A stretch of DNA of 64,000 nucleotides from Rhea pennata (taxonomy: Eukaryota > Chordata > Aves > Rheiformes > Rheidae), in the NCBI RefSeq assembly GCF_028389875.1, contig NC_084682.1:816001-880000 (forward strand). The letters run 5' to 3'. This document shows, one piece after another, positions 10,551 through 26,300 of the stretch (position 1 is its first letter; each line of letters opens with the position of its first letter). A program made the position numbers and the translations under genes. Below the pieces are notes generated by a model. That model worked only from the letters and a program-made list of their open reading frames with translations, searched no databases and was not told the origin of the DNA.

Positions 10551-13199
10551 GTATCCGCCTTTGAAAGGTATCATCAGGAACTGAGGTTTTCTTACACTGA
10601 AATTTTGGGATTCAGATTAGCATAAATAACAATTTGAGTACAGTTTTACCTTGGAAGGAAATTCTCAAACAAGCAGTCTATACAATGGAAAACAGTTCTT
10701 AATAGACTTTAAATTAAATCAGTCGTTGTAGCTGCTATTTAGAAGAAGATTGGTTGTTTCATTTGTTTTATAAGAAGTAGGAATCCTGATAAACTGGGAT
10801 GAAATTGCAAATCTTACTACAGTGTTCCAACAGTACCTTGAAACATCCAGCTGAGATCAGCTCTCCCAACGTGCTTTGCTCCAAAGATGTTTTAGTCTCG
10901 AGCTGGAAAAAATGGAGTGAGAAAAATATTTTCATTTTAGAGATGAGGGGCAGGAACACAAGAGGGCCCATCATTTACGACCCCGCTCGGGAGGCCGCAG
11001 GGAGCTCGCGCTCAGCCGCTGCCCCGGGCGCTGCCTCGGCCGGGTGCCGGCCCGCGGGCCAGCCTCGGGCGACCTCTGCCAGCAAAGGACTGTGCGGAGT
11101 CAGAGCGTGCCGCGCGAGAGCTGAGAGCAGCAAGAAAGCTCTCTTTCTGGGGAGCAGCTGTCTCCGGCCCATTCTGGAGCAGCGTTCAGCTCCGATACCT
11201 GCTGAATATCTCCGCGTTTTCGTGTTCGCAGGGCTGCAATCACATTCTGACTCCCCCATGAAGTCTGTGCTCAGCAACCTCGAAACCTCCTCTAACTTAT
11301 TTGGCACTTTAGCAGTTAAGCTTTCACAGTCTCCCTGGGTAAATTCAAAGTTGAGTATTGGGATATTAAAAGCAGATTTTAAAAGCTAAATATCTGGCCC
11401 TGAATGCCCTAATCCAGGAGAGAGTCCTGTGCTCGCAGCCTTGTCATGTTCTGCAAGGAAAACTTTCCTCAAAAGCTCTGTGATGCAGCACTCAGTCCCC
11501 TGAATGTCCTATGACATTTAAGCGCCAAAGTGTTTGCTTTTAACATGATACCTATTTTGTGGCCTCACCTGCAAAACCCAGGAGTACCTGGTAACAGGGG
11601 AGATCCCGTTCCATGTTCGGGGCTTTCTGGAAAGGAACTGCCAGCCTTAAACCAGTGAAGCCTTGCAAAGGAATGTAGAACCAGGTGCAGCTTTTGCTGG
11701 CAAGGACAGTCCTTGAGCCCCTGATCTTCTACTCAGCTCAAGTGCCAATTTTTCAGTGGTGCAGATGCAGGTGCTAGTGGAGCAGACTCCTGCGACAGAA
11801 GGAGAGACAGCAGCCAAAGCTCTGCAGGGAGAAGGGCCCGGCTCAGACTGTAGAAATCACCTTTGAATAGGGGCAAAAATCACTGTTCAGCTGATGGTTG
11901 CTACCTTCTTTCTAGCTGTATGTATGCAATCAGGAACTCAAGGGCACAAACCTAAAGGGGAAGACCGCTTATCCTTGAATTATTTTGAATTAGGATATTT
12001 CCTAGAATTGTTGCTGTTTTGAGGAGCTATGTATGGGGTTACATAGTACACAGGTACTGAGAAAGTTTTCCCCACCAGTTGCTTTGGCAACTTAGAGCTA
12101 ATCTGAAAAGAAAAGAAAAATGTAATAACTAAAACAGCAGGGGAGGGACCAGAGCAGGTTCACTCCCTGTTATTGCTTGCTGCAACACAACTGTTCCTTT
12201 TGGGAGCTGCGCTTACGAGGCTGGAGTGAGAGGAGCTAGTGCTTAATATCCCTGAGAGCAACAACCCGAATCACCGTGCTTTGACTCCTGCATCTGTGGA
12301 ATAGGCAGAAGGCTCCTGCCTTGCTTCACTGCGTGGCGGCGTGGTCCGGCAGCATTTGCTGGGTACTTGGAAGCCCTCAGCATGGGGAGCCTCGGCGTTA
12401 TCAGCTGGAAGATGCAATGGCTCTGTAAAGCGTTATTAAGTCAGCCAGCAGCAGCAGATAATCCTTATTAACTGCCAATACCTCCCAAGTGATTTTGCAC
12501 TGTGAAGTGTCCAAAGGCAGTGCACCGAACTAAATGCTCAAAGTGCAGTTGCAATCTCCACCTGGCTTCAAAAGCAATGGAGGAAAAAATCAGTCACTGA
12601 GAATCAGGTTTTGAAATGCATTAGGGTTGTGGACGGACACAACCTCAGCAAGGCAATAGCTCATTCACTGGGTTCTGGTAACACTAGAAACACTTGGAGG
12701 GCTTACAGAGGCTGTTGAAACTTCATACTGAATTGCAGCTTCATTAATAGCTATTGGCTCTTGCATCATTACTCCTAACAGAGATGTCTAATAGCTACGA
12801 AGAGGAGCAGCACATTTGTTCCTTTAACGTGGAAACAGCTGGAGCTTGTGAGAGAGACTGGCAGCCCGTGCAGCGCGCTGGTGACAACGCAGCCATGTCC
12901 ATGCCTCCAGGCCACGGCACGTGGCCCCTCCTCCAAGGGGCATGCAAACCACGGTGGAGATTTTCACATCTCTGCTCTTTATAAGTGGCAAAAAATCAGC
13001 CACAGCAGAATTAAGGCTTTCAAAAGCTTTGGGGCTCAAAGATCAGCACCTGGGCAAAGAGCCTCTGAGCCACTCGCAGGAGCACGAAACACATCGTGGC
13101 GTTTAAATCGCCTGCGGACCTTACTCTACTTTCATCCCAACTCCCAGTAACATGAGTCTATTTACTTTAATAACTCTAGTTAGCACCTAGGTCTTACAC

Positions 13200-13300
13200 G
13201 GCACTTTGCATCAATAGATCTCAAAACACATTACCCTCACGTTACAGAGGAGGAAGCAGACAGGGTGATTTACCGGGTACCACAGAGCATGGTGAGGAAG
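13200..13300 (-). repeat. MIR-like SINE relic (reverse orientation)
   Basis: The segment includes cacgttacagaggaggaagc followed by agggtgatttaccgggtacc. This resembles the reverse complement of the MIR core (ttacagatgaggaaactgag ... gtgacttgcccaaggtcac). By-eye match only. Confidence 0.45.
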
Positions 13301-15539
13301 GGAACAAATCTCCCGGTACCTGACCTGTGAGCAAACCACGGAGCCACCAACTTCCCACCGGCTGCAGTGAGGTTCCTTCCCGATTTATAGCGGAAGTGAA
13401 AAGAAAACACTTAAGCCTATTAGAGAGTTCGGACAAAACGTGGTGTTCTCCTGCAGACACGATACCTCTAATAACACTTCCACAGGCCTGAGAACTGTGT
13501 CTCAAGGGAAATGGTGAAAGTCACTTTGGAGAGAAAAAGCTGATCCAAAACCACTAAGTATTTTCCATAAGAGTCTTGAAAACAGTTAATTCTCCCAAAT
13601 GCCCCCCCCCCTTTTTTTTTTAGCATACAGGTAATGCATTCAAGCTTTTTATCTTCCATATTAGGGACAAAAAACAGATCTCTGAATTCCAGAAAAAAAA
13701 TCTTTTTTGATTCTCTTTACAGCTTGATATTTATCAACACAACTATTTATTTGTAAATGAAAAAATGTGTTGGAAGAAGAGGGTAAATTTCTACTTGAAA
13801 GGTTTGATGGAAAATTTTAAGCCATTTCTACTAAAAACATTTCAACTAGACAGAACGAAGTGCTTGAAAATAGCATTGTGTGTCCTCCAGGGCTTTGTCC
13901 AACCTACTTTCTGTGCTTTCAGAAAGATGTGGAACCTCATCCACAACCTTTCTTAAAGAAACTACTCCAAGGCTGGATAGTTGCACCTCCACACATCTCT
14001 CCCCACAGCCAGCGTTGGCAAAAAGGTATATTTGACCCTCAGGTATAGCGTGGTTGTATTCCTGGACTGTGTCGGATGCCAGATGACAACTTCCATAACT
14101 TAGGTACTGGCACAAGTACATAGGTCCCCATCACTGCCACCTTTAACGAGTTACCATCATTGCTGTCCCTGACACTCCAAAGAAGGAATGCCAGCTTTCT
14201 TGGAAATTATTAGGATATAGACGTTTAAACCTTGTCTCTTAATTAAGGTGTCATCAGGAAAGCACAGATGTCTTACAAGATTAAAAAGTTGCCATCTTGC
14301 CACTCAAAAAATGGGAATGATTAGAAAATTAAGTCCAGAGCTAGATTTTTTTTTCCCTCTGATCCATTTTAAAATGCCAGACATTGAGGGACTACATATC
14401 CCTCGAGGTTCCTGGAAATGCTCATGACTTCTTTAAACCGAGCGCGTGAATCTCTCGCGCAGGCAGGCAGGAGTAAGGAGGCAGCCTCAGGGTTGGTCTC
14501 ACTTGCCCTACCTTGTTCCATGGGGAAGCTTCAGGCTGGTAAAAATCACACCTGCCCAAATAAGCACCTTAAAAGAGGAGCAGGACCTTCGCACCTTTGC
14601 CTTGAGGCACCCGCTGGCCCCTTCTGCGCTTTGCCACAGCATTCGGGGGGAAAACACCCACAGCTCTTCACTCCCGGGCCTGCAGAGCCATCCTAAAACC
14701 AGCAATTCTATCATTTTGCCTCCGGGAATGGCTCCCAGGGCAAGAAAATAGCCAGTGACAATCCAACAGGAGTGCCGAAGCCGGTTCACTTCGCCCGTTT
14801 TTCTTACTTGAGGCTTCGTTCAGGTTCCCGCTGCAGTGACCGCAGCGCAGAGCCCGATTTCCTCCCCCTGGGAGGGAGCGGACGCGGTCAGGACGCAAGC
14901 CCGGATTTCCCTTGCGCACGTGGAGCCTCGGCTTTCGTTCGCCCCCTCGACAGAGAGTTACAGGAGAAGACGGTGTCTTCGTGGGGCTGTTCACTTCCTT
15001 GCCAGTCCAGGGCCTCGCGGCTCCACGGGCGCTCGAGGTGCGGGGAGGCTGCAGCGGCGCCAGGCACCGCCGCGTCCCGCTTCTCCTGCTGCAAGCCAAG
15101 AGCGGGAGCCCGGAGCCCTGATTTTAGGGCTTTCCCAAACCTTTGGAGGCTTTGGCAAGAACAGAGCTCTGAACCAGGCCGTTGCCAAGACTGCTTGCTT
15201 TGGAATCAAGCTTAAAAGCAGCTTGATTTGATTTAGGATGCGGGAATTAGCTTAAAATGTCCTACATTAAAGAACCGGGTGTTCTGCAAGCATGAGCTAA
15301 AGTTTCTGTAGAAAGGAAATGAAGTCGGACACAGCTGAATGGAGAAATAGAACCAGCTTCCCCGGGCCGGATTGCTGCGTGCTGTCCTTCAGGCTGGCCG
15401 GCCAAGATCTCCCAGACCTTCCCCACGGTTTGCTGTGGGTAAAACATCTCCCTCCCCTCCAGGTTCAATGCACGGAATAAGGATGGTTTCCCATCCACAC
15501 GAAATGGCATTTCCCAGGATTAAGGATCCTTCCGGAGGT

Positions 15540-19105
<3,566 letters not shown>

Positions 19106-19300
19106 GACGCGCCGCCGGCGCCCATCCCCGCGGCGTCGCGCCGGCCCCCGTGCGCGGACGCCGCCGCCCGGCGCCTCCGTTTCTGCAGCCGACTGTCGGC
19201 GCGCGACGTCGAAGGCCCCGCGCCGCCGCCCCGGAGGGGAAGCGCTGTACGATCGCAGCAGAGACGACGTCGAAATAAACTATTTTAACGTTTGCATTTC
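19106..19300 (+). other. CCDC92B: CCDC92B 3'UTR
   Basis: About 170-190 bp of GC-rich sequence follow the stop codon and drop abruptly to an AT-rich end with the poly(A) signal at 19274-19279. The predicted cleavage zone is about 19290-19300. The exact end is inferred. Confidence 0.75.
19274..19279 (+). terminator. CCDC92B: poly(A) signal AATAAA of CCDC92B
   Basis: A canonical AATAAA lies 169 nt after the CCDC92B stop, followed by TATTTTAACGTTTGCATTTC, the only AT-rich stretch in this GC-rich neighbourhood. A G/T-containing stretch follows within 20-40 nt. Confidence 0.85.
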
Positions 19301-19593
19301 TGCGAAGTGCTGGGAGCGGCGCGGGGCGGCGGGCTCGGCCGCGCGGCCCCAGCGCCGCCTCCCGCCTCGCTCGCCCCGCGCCTCCGGCCGCTGCCGGGGC
19401 CTTCCCCCGCGCCGCCCGCCAAGGGCTGCTGGCCGCGGCGGGGCTCCCGCCGCCCCGGGGCCGCCCCAACTGCCGGAAGATCCCGGTGCCGCGGCGCCCG
19501 GCGCCTCCAAACCGCCCTCGCCGCCGAGCGCCGCGTCCCTCCGCTCGCTGCCCCTCCGCCGGCGCGGGCGTGCCGCAAGCTGCATCCTCCTCC

Positions 19594-20324
19594 CTCCCCA
19601 CCCCCACCCCCACCCCATCCCCATCTCCATCCCCACCCCCACCCCATCCCCATCCCCATCCCCATCCCCATCCCTGTCCCATCCCCATCCCCATCTCCAT
19701 CGCATCCCCATCCGCATCCCATCCCCAACCCCACCCCCATCTCCATCCCCATCCCCATCCTCATCCCATCTCCATCCCCACCCCATCCCCATCCCCATCC
19801 TCATCCCATCTCCATCCCCATCCCCATCCCCATCCCCATCCCCATCCTCATCCCATCTCCATCCTCATCCCATCCCCATCCCCATCCCCGTCCCATCCCC
19901 ATCCCCATCTCCATCGCATCCCCAACCCTGTCCCATTCCCATCTCCACCCCTTCTCCATCCCCATCCTCATCTCCATCCCATCCCATCTCCGTCCCATCT
20001 CCATCCCCATCCCCGTCCCATCCCCATCTCCATCGCATCCCCAACCCTGTCCCATCCCCATCTCCATCCCCATCCCCGTCCCATCCCCATCTCCATCGCA
20101 TCCCCACCCCCACCCCATCCCATCCCCATCCCATCCCATCTCCGTCCCATCCCCATCTCCATCCCCATCCCCGTCCCATCCCCATCTCCATCCCATCCCC
20201 ACCCCCACCCCATCCCATCCCCATCCCATCCCATCTCCGTCCCATCCCCATCTCCATCGCATCCCCAGCCCCCTCCCATCCCCATCCCATCCCCGTCCCA
20301 GCCCCAACCCGTTCCCGCGCCCAT
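19594..20324. repeat. CCCCAT/CTCCAT hexamer-type array, about 730 bp
   Basis: Tandem CCCCAT with CTCCAT, CCCGTC and CCTCAT variants begins about 300 bp after the CCDC92B poly(A) site. Higher-order copies are visible: blocks with cccatccccatctccatcgc recur near 19905, 20020 and 20090. The minus strand is G4-rich (GGGGAT repeats), so quadruplex or R-loop formation is likely. Peptide-like frames such as (HPHPIPI)n on plus and (GDGDGM)n on minus are artefacts. Confidence 0.95.
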
Positions 20325-20677
20325 CCCGGCGGGGCTCCGGGCTCCGGCACGGCTGGGCGCTGTCGCCGGCGGGAAGGGGGACGCCAGCTGCCAGGCCCCG
20401 CACCAAATCCCCGGATTTCCCCCCCTCGCCTCGGTTTGCGCTGGGCCGCGCAAACGCGGGCGGGAGCGCACGAGAAGAGCGCGGCGGCCGCGGCACGCGC
20501 ACAGCGCCGGTGCCGGCCGCGCGCCCTCCTCTTCCTCACCCGGCCGCCGCTCTCCCACCTCGCGGCGCTGCGGAGCCGGGCAGATCCCCCCCGTCCTCCC
20601 GTGCCGCGGCCGGCACAGCCCGCCCGAGCGGCGGCGAGCAGGCGGCCGGCACCCTCGGCACGGCCCTCGCCTGAGAC
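20325..20677. other. unique GC-rich spacer between two tandem arrays
   Basis: About 350 bp of CpG-rich, non-repetitive sequence separate the CCCCAT array from the 12/60-bp array. I see no exon or known element in it. Confidence 0.6.
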
Positions 20678-22700
20678 GCACAGCGCCGCGCGCAGCACCG
20701 TGTGCACCACCACGCGCAGCGCCGCGCACAGCACCGTGCACAGCACTGTGCACAGCACCATGTGCACCGCCACGCGCAGCGCCGCGCACAGCACCGTGCA
20801 CAGCACTGTGCACAGCACCATGTGCACCACCACGCGCAGCGCCGCGCACAGCACCGTGCACAGCACCGTGCACAGCACCATGTGCACCGCCACGCGCAGC
20901 GCCGCGTTCAGCACCGTGCACAGCACCATGTGCACAGCGCCATGTGCACCGCCACGCGCAGCGCCGCGCACAGCACCGTGCACAGCACTGTGCACAGCAC
21001 CATGTGCACCACCACGCGCAGCGCCGCGCACAGCACCGTGCACAGCACCGTGCACAGCGCCATGTGCACCGCCACGCGCAGCGCCGCGCACAGCACCGTG
21101 CACAGCACTGTGCACAGCACCATGTGCACCACCACGCGCAGCGCCGCGCACAGCACCGTGCACAGCACCGTGCACAGCGCCATGTGCACCGCCACGCGCA
21201 GCGCCGCGCACAGCACCGTGCACAGCACCGTGCACAGCGCCATGTGCACCGCCACGCGCAGCGCCGCGCACAGCACCGTGCACAGCACTGTGCACAGCAC
21301 CATGTGCACCGCCACGCGCAGCACCGCGCACAGCACCGTGCACAGCACCGTGCACAGCGCCATGTGCACCACCATGCGCAGCGCCGCGCACAGCACCGTG
21401 CACAGCACTGTGCACAGCACCACATGCACCGCCACGCGCAGCGCCGCGTTCAGCACCGTGCACAGCACCATGTGCACCACCACGCGCAGCGCCGCGCACA
21501 GCACCGTGCACAGCACCGCGCACAGCACCACATGCACCGCCACGCGCAGCGCCGCGTTCAGCACCGTGCACAGCACCATGTGCACCGCCACGCGCAGCGC
21601 CGCGCACAGCACCGCGCACAGCACTGTGCACAGCACCATGTGCACCGCCACGCGCAGCGCCGCGCACAGCACCGTGCACAGCACCGTGCACAGCACCATG
21701 TGCACCGCCACGCGCAGCGCCGCGCACAGCACCGTGCACAGCACCGTGCACAGCACTGTGCACAGCGCCATGTGCACCACCACGCGCAGCGCCGCGCACA
21801 GCACCGTGCACAGCACCGTGCACAGCACCATGTGCACCACCACGCACAGCGCCGCGCACAGCACCGTGCACAGCACCGTGCACAGCACCATGTGCACCGC
21901 CACGCGCAGCGCCGCGCACAGCACCGTGCACAGCACCGTGCACAGCGCCATGTGCACCGCCACGCGCAGCGCCGCGCACAGCACCGTGCACAGCACCGTG
22001 CACAGCGCCATGTGCACCACCACGCGCAGCGCCGCGCACAGCACCGTGCACAGCACCGCGCACAGCACCACATGCACCGCCACGCGCAGCGCCGCGTTCA
22101 GCAACGTGCACAGCACCATGTGCACCACCACGCGCAGCGCCGCGCACAGCACCGTGCACAGCACCACATGCACCGCCACGCGCAGCACCGCGCACAGCAC
22201 CATGTGCACCACCACGCGCAGCACCGTGCACAGCACCGCGCACAGCACCGCGCACAGCACCACGTGCACCACCACGTGCAGCGCCGCGCACAGCACCACG
22301 CACAGCACCATGTGCACCACCACGCGCAGCACCGCGCACAGCACCGCACACAGCACCGCGCACAGCACCATGTGCACCACCACGCGCAGCACCGCGCACA
22401 GCACTGCACACAGCACCGCGCACAGCACCATGTGCACCACCACGCGCAGCACCGTGCACAGCACCGCACACAGCACCGCGCACAGCACCAAGTGCACCAC
22501 CACGTGCAGCGCCGCGCACAGCACCACGCGCAGCACCATGTGCACCACCACGCGCAGCACCACGCGCAGCACCGTGCACAGCACCGCACACAGCACTGCG
22601 TCCAGCACCACACATAGTGTCATGCACAGCACCACACACAGCACCGTGTACAGCACTGCATGTAACACCATGTGCAGCGTGGTGCACAGCACCACACAGC
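20678..22700. repeat. 2-kb minisatellite: 12-bp unit arranged as a 60-bp higher-order repeat
   Basis: The basic unit is a 12-mer of the type CACAGCACCGTG. Five diverged 12-mers form a 60-bp higher-order unit (TGTGCACCRCCACGCGCAGC, then CGCGCACAGC, then two or three CACAGCACYGTG). Some units are 12 or 24 bp shorter or longer. Because 12 and 60 are multiples of three and no frame of the unit contains a stop, frames stay open for hundreds of codons on both strands (over 1000 aa), yielding 20-residue peptide repeats such as HAQRRAQHRAQHCAQ. GTGCAC palindromes occur in most subunits. The array ends about 0.55 kb before the CLUH start codon. Degeneracy increases towards the right end. Confidence 0.96.
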
Positions 22701-22978
22701 TGGCACCCGGGACACGCTGCGCCGTGCAGCGCTGCACACACCACGCGCTGGCCACACACGTCCCGCAGAGCCCACGGGAGAGCCCCCTTGCCTGCACCAG
22801 GCATTGCACAGGGCTTGCACGTGGGCCTTGTATAAGCCTTGCACATGGGCCTTGCACAGGGGCCCTGCACGCAGCAGCCTACCGCTGGCCGTGCACGCGC
22901 CTTGCAGGGGGGCCCCGCACGCCCGCCTTGCTCGGGGTCAGCACCAGGCCATGCCCCGCGCCGCAGCAGCGGGAGGCC
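22701..22978. other. spacer between minisatellite and CLUH promoter repeat
   Basis: Decayed remnants of the array (cttgcacgtgggccttg, cttgcacatgggccttgcac near 22815-22860) grade into GC-rich promoter sequence. A TATAAG lies at 22830 between two gggccttg copies, but its distance of over 400 bp from the CLUH ATG and the CpG-island context argue against a TATA role. Confidence 0.5.
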
Positions 22979-23163
22979 GGCGGCGCGGCGCGGCCCCTTT
23001 AAGGCGCGGCGGCGCGGCCCCTTTAAGGCGCGGCGGCGCGGCCCCTTTAAGGCGCGGCGGCGCGGCCCCTTTAAGGCGCGGCGGCGCGGCCCCTTTAAGG
23101 CGCGGCGGCGCGGCCCCTTTAAGGCGCGGCGGCGCGGCCCCTTTAAGGCGCGGCGGCGCGGCG
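22979..23163 (+). repeat. CLUH: 24-bp promoter repeat, seven copies
   Basis: Seven almost identical 24-bp units each contain CCCCTTTAAGG flanked by GGCGCGGCGGCGCGG. The CCCCTTTAA cores start at 22994, 23018, 23042, 23066, 23090, 23114 and 23138. The last core is 113 bp before the CLUH start codon, so the array lies in or next to the core promoter. The core is one base short of a CArG box (CC-W6-GG). The near identity of copies points to recent expansion. Open frames with RRGPFKA repeats here are artefacts. Confidence 0.95.
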
Positions 23164-23258
23164 GTTGGTCCCGGCCGCGCGCCGTAGCGCGGGCGCCACG
23201 TGGGGCGGTGACGGCGGCGGCGGCGTCCGGGCGCGGCGTCCGTGCGAGCGGCGCCGCC
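23164..23258 (+). promoter_or_regulatory. CLUH: CLUH proximal promoter / 5'UTR with E-box
   Basis: CpG-dense sequence between the 24-bp repeats and the ATG includes a palindromic E-box GCCACGTGGGGC (CACGTG at 23197-23202), the class bound by USF, MYC/MAX and TFEB/TFE3. A TGACG half-CRE lies at 23209. There is no TATA box. The transcription start is not visible from sequence. A link between the E-box and nutrient or mitochondrial regulation of CLUH is inference. Confidence 0.55.
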
Positions 23259-23340
23259 ATGGTCATGAGAGCGGACGAGATGCCGCCCGCGGCCGCGCAG
23301 GGCGCCGCGCACCCGCCGCCCGCCGCCGAGCAGCGCCCCG
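23259..23340 (+). CDS. CLUH: CLUH coding exon 1
   Basis: It encodes residues 1-27 ([14 protein letters not shown] onwards), Ala/Pro-rich and poorly conserved. The Kozak context is ideal (GCCGCCATGG). It ends in phase 1 at a GTGAGC donor at 23341 and joins in frame to exon 2 at 35776 across a 12.4-kb intron. Confidence 0.88.
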
Positions 23341-26300
23341 GTGAGCGGCGCGGCGGGGCGCGCGGGGGCCGGGCGGCGCGGCGGGGGCGGGCGGCGGCGG
23401 CGGGCCGGGCCCGGCCCCGCTGAAGGTGACCTTCACCGGGCGCGGCCTGCGCGGCGGCCCCGGCCGCGGGCCCGGCGCGCTCGCGGGGCCGCCCCGGGCC
23501 GCGCCGCGCCGCCTCCGCCCCGCGGCGGCAGCGGGGCCGGGGCCGCCGCGCGCCCGGCGGGAAGCGGCGCCCTGCGCGGGCCGGGCCGGGGCCGGGGCCG
23601 GGGCCGCCCTGCCCGCGCCGCGGCCCCGCTCGCCGCCGCCGCGGGGGCCGAGCTCCGCCGGGGGCGGCGGGCGCTCGGCGCGGCCCTGCGGCGCCGCGCG
23701 AGACGGGGGCGGCGGCGGCTGCGCGGGCGGCTGCGCGGGCGGCCCCGGCGCGGCCCCGGCGCGGCCCCGGCGCGGCCCGGCCCGCAGCCCCCCCCGCGTC
23801 ACGAGGCGGATTTTTGAAGTTTGCCACTTAAGCCAAAGTTCGTCGGGGTTTGGCGACAGAGCGGCCTGGAAGTAACTCAGGCGTGCGGGAAGGCAGCGCT
23901 GAACCCTGCCCGCCCGCCCGCCCTGATTTTTTACTTTTTTAGTGGGTGTCACGTTTCCAGCTCCAATAACTAGGTTAAAAAGTTACAGTGCGCAATCCCT
24001 GCGCTTCAGAGTGTGAGCTGGCTGCTGGGGAGGGAGGGAGGAGTGAAAATCCTCTCCTTGTGCTAAGGTTGCTTAATTGGTCGGGCACCTGATGGGATCT
24101 GGGGGGAGGGCAGAGCAGGGCTCTTGCATTTTCTTAAAGCATCAGGTTGAGGCCAGTACTAGCAGCTGAAAATATCTGTTTCATCTGCTGGCCTATCAAA
24201 ACCTCTTGCCACATCCCTCCCACGCAGCAACGCTATCATTGCAGTGGAAACGGAGAGAGTCAGTCAGTCGGAGCTGGCATTAAGCGTTAGGAGTTCCTGG
24301 TTCCCAGGCCTCTCTTTCTCCTTGGGAAAAATCGGCACTTTGTTCTGCTGTTCCCGGCGCGCTGTGTTTCCTTCTCATGTAGCAGCAGTCTTTGAAATGT
24401 TACTAAGGAGAAAGTTGGTATAACTTTGTACTGGATATATTCTGGACGGGTATCTAGCTGATGAAGTGCTCGTTCTTCTTTTCTGCCAGACATCAGGATT
24501 GGGGGGTTAGTTACTTCCTCCACATGTTAAAAGGCAAGAGAGCTGGCAACTGCTTCTTGTCCACTTCTTATCTAGATAAAAATGTTGAGGCTGCTTCATT
24601 GCTCTGAGTGCAGAAAGATGCAGAAGTGTGAACAGTTTGGGACCCTGTAATGCCCTCTACTGAGGGCAGTTATGGGTTAAGTTACCGTTCCTATTAACTA
24701 GCACAAGGTCAGGAGGCGGTTATGTGCCGCGTTTCTTGGATTATTATTGTTTCTGCAGTTGTCGATCTCTTTAAAGAGGTTTGTCTTGTGTGCAGTGCTT
24801 CTAGCCAGTGTAAAACAAATGCTCTTTGTCCTGCTTTTTCTAACTAAGTCCCTCTTTCTCTGTTCTAAAATGCACCTCTGTATTCGGACGTGTCTCCTGT
24901 TCAAACCCGTGGTGAAGGAAGATACTAATGGAAAACTGGTGTGGAGGCAAGTGGAGCTGTATGTTAGTAGGAAGGTCAAAGACATGGATCCTTAATCTAG
25001 GGAACTGTTACCACTGTCTGTCACTTGACCTTGGAGGTTCTTTGGTGTTTTGGAAGGGACTGAATTGCTGGCAGCTGGTGTGTGGTGTGGGTTTGTTTTT
25101 TTTTTTTTTTTTTTTTTTGTTTTTTTTTTCTTTCTTAATGCAGTTGTAACAGTCCTGAGGGGGAGAACTGGAGGAATATAGTGCAAGAGAAATCTGATCA
25201 TTGCTACAAGGTTAAGAAAAAGGGAAAGGAGTGTGATAAATGCAGTGTGTGTGTGTGTGTGTGTGCAGCAGGGTGGGAGGATGGGAACCTAGGAGGACAG
25301 TGTTAGGAACAGTCCTGCTTATGGGATAGCCACAGCTGAGCTCCCATTAGAAGACCTCCAAGCTCATTGCTCTGCCTCAGCGACCTTGCTGATGGTTTCC
25401 CAGCTGAAAACTGGAAGTAAGCAGATCAGGAATGTGCACTTAGGTAAATCCACCAGCAGACACATAACTGCCTTCTACACAGTAGAAACAACTTTATATT
25501 GGGGAGTACTGTGTTTGTCTTGATCGCCTGTAAATGCCAAAGCTTGGCACTGATCCCTCTCCAAGTACAGCTTTCCAGTACTCCATTTACTTTCTAATGT
25601 CGTCTTCTATTGGTTGTACTAGAAAGTTATTTCCAGAAGCTTTAAAGGTCTAAAGTTCACTTTTCTTATTTGCTTTTGAGAAGTAAAAACTGTCCATGAA
25701 GGGTAGGTCAGAGTGTGAAAGATTAAAAACAAGGCTTGGCTATTCCCTTAGGAGTGGTGACTCTCAGTTTTTGGAAGCAGGTCAGTTTTTCACTAGTACT
25801 CTCGCTCTGAGCTGTCTCTCCAGCAGTAGGGTTGAAGCACCTCCCCACAGGGAGGTTAGGGGGTGACTACTTCAGGGAGCCTTAATAGAAGGCCCCCCAG
25901 TAGGGTCTGGATGACTAGACCTAGTTGGGGGCTTCCAACAGCCTGAAACAAGACTCTGAACACCTCGCTTCTGCAGCGTTCATGGCACGGGTGAGGACAG
26001 TGTGAGGGGGAAGCCCGTGGAGCAGGGTGGTTCCAGTCTAGAGGTCTTTACTGCACGTTGCTGCTGCTGCATGCTTCTGGTCACTGCTGGCTTGGGCCTG
26101 GGTAAGGCCTGTATCTCCTGTCTGTGGTCTGCTTCCAGGGTGGCAAGACTGGCTAAATGTTAGCGTCAGTCCTAACCTCCAGCCTGCGTGTGGTTGATGC
26201 AACGGAGCTTGCACGTGTACGTAAGGCACCCGAGCTTTCTATTGTGTTCTCCTTTTCTAACGTTAGTCTGGGATGAGTGGTTATCTGGCACTGGTTCTTG

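Noticed and set aside
20678-22700. CRISPR-like regular repeats
   Set aside because: The units are contiguous tandem repeats without unique spacers, in a vertebrate genome; this is a minisatellite.
19865-23827. 1320-codon minus-strand open frame and 1043/799/766-codon plus-strand frames over the same region
   Set aside because: They run through the CCCCAT, 12/60-bp and 24-bp tandem arrays. Several frames on both strands are open at once because the repeat units are stop-free and mostly multiples of three; the peptides are pure repeats.
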